Positions 56,626-64,000 of a DNA stretch of 64,000 nucleotides are shown here, in pieces; the stretch's first letter is position 1, and each line of letters starts with the position of its first letter. Source of the DNA: Beroe forskalii (taxonomy: Eukaryota > Ctenophora > Nuda > Beroida > Beroidae); assembly GCA_011033025.1 (NCBI GenBank), contig WFMF01000071.1:496001-560000 (forward strand). Reading direction: 5' to 3'. The notes under the pieces were generated by a model, which saw only the letters and a program-made list of their open reading frames with translations, had not been told where the DNA came from and ran no database searches. A program made the position numbers and the translations under genes.

Positions 56626-59600
56626 CCTTGGTACTTTGAGACGCCGCGCAAACGCTCTCACGGAAGAGGCGAATGAGAGTGACGTCATTTTCAAGTATTA
56701 GAATGGTGTATTGGTGCTATTGATTCGTCTATTTTAGTACACTTGAAATCTTGAGAAGTCGATATATCTACTGGAAACCGCACGCCGCCATGCAATGATA
56801 GTCACGTGACTGTAATGTCCCATTCCCATTGGTCAGTGTTTCTTATCTGGTCCTCTGATTGGATCATTTCATCTTCTCACGAGTGTCGAATGTTTCGGAA
56901 TACTTGCCAGACGTACGAGTGAAGTTTGCAGTTGGTTGAGGTGTGTCGCTAAAATCGAGGGTAGAATGGTGAAATGAACATGGTGGAGTGATTGGTCATT
57001 GGGCGGTAGACTAAATACGGGTTTTGAAACAGTTTTGGCGATAAAACGTTGGTATATTCAGAAACAAGATTGGAAATTGATATATCCAACGGCCAACCGC
57101 CTTAAAATTCCCTGGAATCTTCTAATCTTGTTCATAGCTGCTAAATTTCACGACTAGACCAAATTTAAAATCATAAATCCCCTCCGAGTCCTTCATATTA
57201 CGTATATTGGTGTGATTTAGTGATTAAAAAGTGACTGGTTCGATGCACATGAGGGAACCACTGGGAACAATTGAGCAATTCCCCAATTCATATTACGACG
57301 CTGCGAACAAATAAATATGCCGATCGACGGAATAAATTTACCATCCTACACCATGATTATGACGTCACTCACCAGTGCCTAGCTTTTGTGCCCTGACCTT
57401 CTTACTGTGACTGATGCGTCTGAATTGTCACTTTGTGTCTTCCCCGAATGTTGTCCCCCGCCGTGGCCCTTGTACCGTTACCTTGGCATTGTGACAGAAT
57501 ATAGTGGTCTCACTCCTCCTGCACATAGTCATGTCCCCGGCCATTGAATATAAATCAGAAAATTTAATTTCGCGTATTTTAGCTGCAAATAATAATATAT
57601 AATAATAATCGAGGGGATGATGGTGATAATAATCCAGTGCCGATTATCTGGTGTAATTGTTGTAACTGACTTGTATCTGGTGCTCTGTGGGCACGTACCT
57701 CGGGTGCACATGTTACAGTAACCGTGGTTGGGAAGGTATATATACCCCTGGTTTTGGGGTTGTAACCCGGGGATAGATGGCTGAGAAATGACGTCATTAT
57801 CAGGGCTTAAAATGGTGAATTGATGACGTGTAACTTGCGTCTTCTGCTCGCGAGAACTCGGATTTAGTACACGGGGTGGCTCCGCCAGAATGTGTCCCGC
57901 AATTACAAACAATATCACCCCCGCTAAATCGCACGTCTACTCCCTTCTAAAACGCACATGCTCCGCTCTAACTACCGATCAGCCAATCAGAGCGCGTCCT
58001 GGGTGGTCGCGTGACACACAATGGTTACTATGTATGAATGGCATTGTGCGGGTCATGTGACACACGGGCGCACGCATTTGGTGGTGTCAAATCGTCCACC
58101 AATCACTGGACAGATATAGGTTTCACTCACCCCTAAAACAGTGTCATATCGGGTGCCGTGATTTGACTGAAATTCTGTAACTATATTTTTGTAAACACGA
58201 TGCACATATTGGAGTATACTTCTTGAATTATATAGGTGGCTGGAATTGATTTCACTGTCATGGTTTAGCTAAATCAATTGGTGACGTAAGACGGGCTACT
58301 TTTGTGAGGTGTCTAAAAGACAGACAATGGTAAAAGCGCCAGTTGTTAATCTGCACTACACGTATAATATAGAGTGGGGAACCACCTGGCCAGCCAAGCC
58401 TATACGCCACGCAAGAGAAATATGCGGGGAGGATGATGTCATTATCATATCATGATGTAGTGAGTTGATGACGTTGAACCGCCTATTTCTCGTGCGCGGC
58501 GTTTAGAACCATATGATAAATTGTAGTGCGTAATTATTGGTGCTGTGAGAACTCCAATGGATAGCTCAGTGTAGCCAGCTGAGGGGAGAAAAGTAAATGG
58601 CTTTGTTAAAAATATTTAGGAGAACAATGAATTTGGATCAGTTCATTCATTATTAACAAATTTCTTTTAGTTGTGCTTCAATCAAAAGGGAGAAAATAAA
58701 ATAGCAGTAACTTGTCAAGAATTAACGATGTAACAGTCTTATTTGCACAATGATAGAAATAGTTATAAACTGATGAATGTAACTGCCTGGCTTCAGGCGA
58801 AATTTGTTTTATAGCATCACTTTGACTTTAATCTCTTCTCTCAGCTAAATAATAAAATGAAATGCCATTTCCTGAGGAAAATGTAAGGAAAATTACATCA
58901 ACAATCAGCACATTCAAATAAACGACAGGAAAACTAAATGATCACTTTCCGTCTTTCCAGGATAAGGTCACTTTCAGGATAAGGTTACTCTCAGTACTTT
59001 CCAGATTAATCACGATTCATCTGTTTTTGACATATCCCTGATTACCTCCAAGGTTTTTATAATGGTGTTGTTTGTGGCTCGGTGTGTTTTAAATAAGCCT
59101 CGGAGGTGTTATACATCGGAGGTTTTTCCTCCCTCTTGTGGTTGTGAACGTGTGAATGTGGTTACGTGTCACTTCTTAACCTTTACTCTTCCCTAAGATC
59201 GCGTCTCCCTGGGCAGGGTTTTTTAACAAAAAACGGTGGTGTTGCGCCTCACACTTCCTTTCAACAATAGGGGTCACGTGGTACGTATCGTGACACCCTC
59301 TCTGCCATGACAACCACTCTCTGACACGTGACATGGGCACTCTGCGTCGTGCTCAAATTTTCACACTTCGAAGTGAAAATGAAAGGCTTTTATTAACGTC
59401 GGAGCTAGTGAAAACTCTAATACGTGTGTGTTCTACTGTTATTATTATTATTATTTTTATCATACTGTGAATCAAGGTTTAAAATCTAATTATTAAATAT
59501 TATCATGGGTTTGATGTGATAACAGGTGATATAATAGATTATGTGAGTGAGCTGTGAAACAAAATAAAAAATAGATCTAAATAATCTCTGCTATCTCTCA

Positions 59601-60779
59601 ATGGGTTGATCTTATTTTAGCTTTTTCTGACATAAAGACTTCCCATGTAAGCCAGAAACCGTCAATATAACACCTGCAGTTCGAACACTATCCAAACACA
59701 AAGATACTGAAGGTGGTCAGTTGACCTGGGGTCCTTTCGAAACGGATGTAAATCAAAATTGCAGTCCATGTTGCAATTAACTTTTTTGCTTAAGTCAGTT
59801 TTTGACTTACGTTCAGGAATGAAGTATGGACCGCCAGGAGATATCAACAAAACTTCTCAGCTCCTTCTTCTTCAACGCCGTCCCATGAATCGGGCGTTAC
59901 GTTCGTGGCCCTCAAAGTGAGGTGTTATTTTGTTTAATGCTGTGGATTCATAATTCATATGCGAGCAGTAATCCTGAGAATTACTGTCCCCCATTATTTC
60001 CTATCTGGGGATGGGAAATGGGAACGTCTGTCAAGATCTACTGTAGTGTAACTTTCACAGAGTGCTAGCCTTTCATGGAAAGTTCATTGCCGCCTAATAT
60101 GTGATCATGTATTTGCACTGTACCTCCTTTTACAAATCTTGTTACAGATGATCCATCATTCAAGAATATGAGCCACGGTAGCCATTAATTGGCCAAAGTT
60201 TCACTCTGAGTTCTGGCCCATGTCTGAATTGTTGTGCCAATTAAAATGGGAATTTTCACTGTTGCCAAAAATGACGATTCGAGTCAACGAAAATGCCCAT
60301 CCCAATCGGGATCATGGGTAGTGGCGCCATCATAAATTCTATCTGACACATTTGATCTATATTCGTCGCTATATACTGCGTATATATTCATCAACTGAGC
60401 ACCCAAACCCAATGTATATACCGTCGCTCACTCAATCGTTCATCATCATCGAACTGTATGATGTACTTCGTACTTACCACCACTTACTACGGCCTGCAAG
60501 TGCATGAGTGTAGTGTGGCAATATTGTGTGTGCCGGAGTGTTCTACCCTTGAAAATATACGATTGATAGCAATAGGAGCGTGTGCGTGTTGTTGCGTCAA
60601 TCAACAATTGTTTTTAACCTCTCTCTCACTCTCACACACCCTACCACCTCCTTTGCTAATTCTTTGCACTACCTGTCCTCCCTCCAAAACCTCCTCCCTT
60701 TCACCCCTAATTCCCCTCCATGTCCTCCCCTTAGGTCTTCACTACCTGTCCCATATTTCCCCAACTACCCTGTTCAGGA

Positions 60780-61810
60780 CCCTTCTGTCCCTCCCTCCCT
60801 CAGGCCCTACCTGACCCTCCCTCAGGCCCTACCTGTCCCTCCCTTAAGTCTTCTCTGGTCTCTTGGACCTGTCCCTCCCTCGAACCCACCTGTCCCTCCC
60901 TTAAGTCCTATCTGTACCATGTTTCCAACTCGGACCTTACCTGTCCCCCCCTCAGGCCCTACCGGTCCCTCTCTCGGACCCAATCTGTGCCTCCCTCAGG
61001 CCCTACCTGTCCCTCGGAACCTATCTCTCCCTCCCTCAGGCCCTCTATGTCCCTCCCTCGGACTACATTTGTCCCTCCTTCACTCCCTCAGGCACTACTT
61101 GTCCCTCCCTCGGAACCTATCTGTCCGTCCCTACGGCCCTACCTCTGAACCTCTCCCTCCCTCAGGCCCTACCTGGCCCTCCCTCGTGCCTTACCTGTCC
61201 CTCCCTCAGGCCCTACCTCTCCCTCCCTCAGGCCCTACCTGGCCCTCCCTCGTGCCTTACCCGTCACTCCCTCAGGCCCTACCTGTCCCTCCCTCAGGCC
61301 CTATCTGTCTCTCCCTCGTGACTTACCCGTCACTCCCTCAGGCCCTACCTGTCCCTCCCTTAAGTCCTCTCTTGGACCCTGCCTGTACCATGTTTCCAAC
61401 TCAGACCTTACCTGTCCCTCCCTCGAACCCTACCTGTCCCTCCCTTAAGTCCTCTCTTGGACCATGCCTGTACCATGTTTCCAACTCAGACCTTACCTGT
61501 CCCTCCCTCGAACCCTACCTGTCCCTCCCTTAAGTCCTCTCTAGTCTCTTGGACCCTGCCTGTACCATGTTTCCAACTCGGACCTTACCTGTCCCTCCCT
61601 CGAACCCTACCTGTCCCTCCCTTAAGTCCTCTCTAGTCTCTTGGACCCTGCCTGTACCATGTTTCCAACTCGAACCTTACCTGTCCCTCCCTCAGGCCCT
61701 ACCGGTCCCTCTCTCGGAACCTATCTGTCCCTCCCTAAGGCCCTACCTCTGAACCTCTCCCTCCCTCAGGCCCTATCTGTCTCTCCCTCAAGCCCTATCT
61801 GTAACTCTGG
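60780..61810. repeat. Expanded CCCTCCCTCAGGCCCTACCTGT minisatellite
   Basis: Units of CCCTCCCTCAGG plus CCCTACCTGT, with CCCTCGAACC and CCATGTTTCCAACTC variants, form a higher-order array of about 1 kb. In copy A the same place has about 120 bases. A 317-codon frame (60580-61533) across it is a consequence of the repeat having no stop in that phase. Confidence 0.88.
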
Positions 61811-63340
61811 CAATACCTCTCCTTCCCTCGAACCCAAACTCCCTTACCCATCACTTCCATCAATCGCTCCATATCCAATGTACTCCTAACCCTTACTTAG
61901 TCCCACAGCAATCCTGCACTCTATCCCTCCACATTCCACTCTCCTGTCCCTTAATTCGTCCCATTTCCTTACCGCAATCCCCACTCCTGACATCTCACTC
62001 CCCCTCCCCTCCCCATCCCTCCTCCCTTACTTCCTGTTTCATTATATTGTACTACAGTACACAAATCTTCTCCCTTCGTCTGATGATCGTACGGCAGCTC
62101 GATCCTGTGTATGCAGCACTTAAAGAGCACATAAGATTCTCCCTGTATATATTATATATCTAAGGTTGAACTATATTATTATTATCATTATATATTTGAA
62201 TATATTTATCTATATTATATTTTAATTTATATTATTATATATCTATCCCTCCCCTCTCTCTCTCTCTCTCTCTCCCTCTCCTGCATGTGTCCGGGAATCC
62301 TTATCGAGGACACTTCTGTCTTTTAAAAACACACAAGAGATTCTATGATTTAGTGGCGACTGCGTTCTTATAATTCGCCTTGGGGATTGTCTCACTTGGT
62401 TTTAAACTGCCATTTAAAAAAGTGAGCAGGTGTCTAAACGTGCCCGGGGTATATATGGGAAGATAGAGTGCCATGATAGCACTATTCGCACTTCTACGAC
62501 GTGTTATAGCGACCGATTTATATAATATTTATATATTTATTATAGGTGTTCGGAAAATGTATTGTTTTCCAACTAACTTTCCACCTTACTCCTCATCATA
62601 AGCGAGAAGAGAGAGAGGGAGAGTTTATGTTTACACCAAGATGCGATATATGTTTTTAACAAGGCAACATATACCTAATTTGTCTTGGAATATAGGAGTC
62701 AAATATAAGACTTTTATTAGATGTTGATGACTACAGATAAAACGTCATTCTTAGGAGTTATTGTATGGGATTGGATCAGCGCTACTTCATCTATATATAA
62801 ATATATTTAAACTATTTATCGCGATGGAAGTTGTACAATGTGTACGAAAGTTCGAGGAATTTTCCACCTAATTTCGTAATATTTCTCCTGTTTGTCGCTC
62901 TCACACGGCTGTAACTGTAGGAGGTTACCGTGTGCGGCGTATGCCGCAGGGATTAAGCTATCGGCGTCAGTCGAGTACGAGGAATACGTGGATCAGTGTC
63001 ATCATTGCACGATTCTAAGCTATGATAATGACGTCACGGTTGATGAAATATTAGCATTGCAATCCACATATGGTCCGCTGTATTATCAGTGCGTCTGACA
63101 CGTGTATCAATCTGATGAGCTACGAGGATTAACAAACAGTAAAAGGAAATCTTGAAAAACTTTATGTGCGCAGGAAATCTAGGAATTTTAATTTTTGGTT
63201 TTTGATATCATATCTAATATCAATTTTTGTTGGCATCTTAGCAAAATATAGGGCTGGGTGTCAATATCTTTTTTTGAAAAGAAGTAAATTAGAAAATACG
63301 GCACAAAAGTACAAAATATCAAAGCTCCTCTATATTTCAG

Positions 63341-63454
63341 CACCCACGACACCAAGAAATGTTGGAGCACACAACGACAACGGACGGAAAGTCCTACAAT
63401 CCGGACATCTTCGACATGAACTCGCTCAACACGACCTTCAAAGGAGATAGACAG
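63341..63454 (+). CDS. Duplicated exon, copy B
   Basis: Identical over all 114 bases to exon 35568-35681, with the same acceptor TATATTTCAG and donor CAG|GTGAGA, phase 0-0. It may begin a second CUB-type gene continuing beyond the window, serve as an alternative exon, or reflect an unmerged haplotype. CUB exons on its downstream side would lie outside the window. Confidence 0.65.
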
Positions 63455-63592
63455 GTGAGATAAGGATATGATGTGGGGATTAGAGGAGATAAGATGTTAG
63501 ATAAGGAGAGATAAGATGAAATGTGGGGTTTGGGGTAAGAGGAGATAAGATATGTGATAAGGGGAGATAAGATTTGTGATAAGGGGAGATTA
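63455..63592. repeat. GA-rich minisatellite after the exon (copy B)
   Basis: GGGGAGATAAGATATGTGATAA-like units over about 140 bases, shorter than the 370-base array of copy A. Confidence 0.75.
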
Positions 63593-64000
63593 GGGTGCGC
63601 CCTTTTTTCAAAGTTTTTTAGGCTCTTTGACTCGATTGTAGATCTCAGTGAGCTGATCACGAGGATATCAAGTTTTTTGAAATTGGACAATGTCTTCCTT
63701 TGCCTCTGGGCGTTTTCTGTTTCGTGACGTCACATCACGTGACCTGTCACGTGATCCGCCTAGTACTTTGTGCGCGCTCTGATTCCGCGCGCGCAATTGC
63801 AATTCTATGCGCGTTCGCGGATTTGAGTTGTCGTCAATTCTGTGCTATCCTTGGTAAGACTTATCTTTATTGAATAATGGAATTTCCTGATACCAATCTA
63901 TGATAGACACGCAGATAGCAAATAATTTAAGGATCAGCTTATCTTGCCGGTGACATTTTCAAGCTGATAATTGCGATTGCCGGATAATGGAAGCTCAAGT
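63593..64000. other. Unique sequence after the duplication, with CRE and E-box cluster
   Basis: Directly after the duplicated block begins TTAGGGTGCGCCC. At 63725-63752 there are a TGACGTCA and two CACGTGA strings within 30 bases, then a CpG-rich GCGCGCGC stretch near 63790. This could be a promoter or the end of another repeat; no gene is seen before the window ends. Confidence 0.4.

Larger units (their letters stand above)
53911..63592 (+). repeat. Segmental duplication, copy B (about 9.7 kb)
   Basis: Direct counterpart of 27836-35795. It is longer because it carries element X2 (55374-56625) and an expanded minisatellite (60780-61810). Motif copies are retained at 54164-54210, 54777-54818, 55284-55326, 56679-56715, 57333-57370, 57788-57830, 58433-58476 and 62997-63038. 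The left edge touches element X1; the right edge lies in the GATAAG-rich minisatellite. Confidence 0.93.

Noticed and set aside
60580-61533. A 317-codon plus-strand frame, rich in Leu, Pro and Ser
   Set aside because: It consists of the CCCTCCCTCAGG minisatellite, whose units lack stops; copy A has no equivalent frame. It is not a gene.

Overview
The window reads as nuclear DNA of an invertebrate animal. It is AT-rich, with GT-AG introns from about 200 bp to several kb, a metazoan-type U1C and BLCAP, CUB-domain exons, a Penelope-like element, many short inverted-repeat DNA elements and abundant minisatellites. I cannot name the species. The reticulon is strongly diverged, which would suit an early-branching or fast-evolving lineage, but that is only an inference.

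Region 1 (1-8.3 kb) is gene-dense and everything recognised is on the minus strand: a BTB/POZ protein (1743-2642), a reticulon (3167-4126), the U1 snRNP protein U1C (SNRPC, three coding exons, 5171-7014) and a BLCAP orthologue (7993-8256). A degenerate minisatellite and Penelope-like retroelement fossils precede them. Region 2 (8.3-17.4 kb) holds several TIR elements and one plus-strand intronless gene (14679-15436) for a Ser/Pro-rich protein with a C-terminal zinc ribbon. Its reading frame breaks by one base inside a CCCC run.

Region 3 (18.8-39.6 kb) is a plus-strand gene with small GC-rich exons and long AT-rich introns. The last four exons encode CUB domains and end in a stop at 39582. Three upstream exons (23789-24009, 27541-27674, 35568-35681) encode a region I do not recognise. 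Its introns carry a recurrent motif of about 40 bp, joining a GATA-like and a CRE-like site, at about twelve places. I did not see it elsewhere in the window except in the duplicate.

Region 4 (40-53.9 kb) has no recognisable gene. It is a stack of foldback elements and minisatellites: a three-hairpin MITE, a 32-bp minisatellite carrying a 95-bp MITE, a GGCGCC-rich foldback with telomere-like repeats at its centre, an (AACCACCCG)-type satellite, and a 3.5-kb foldback that contains a 620-bp hAT-like element.

Region 5 (53.9-63.6 kb) is a direct segmental duplicate of 27.8-35.8 kb. It includes exon 35568-35681, which is identical in both copies (114/114) while the flanking introns differ by substitutions, indels, a different insertion and a roughly tenfold minisatellite expansion. 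The duplicate may be the start of a second CUB-type gene beyond the window, or an unmerged haplotype in the assembly.

The observations most worth following are the BLCAP frame, where reading through one UGA restores exactly the family length of 87 codons, the locus-restricted CRE/GATA motif array, and the duplicated exon.
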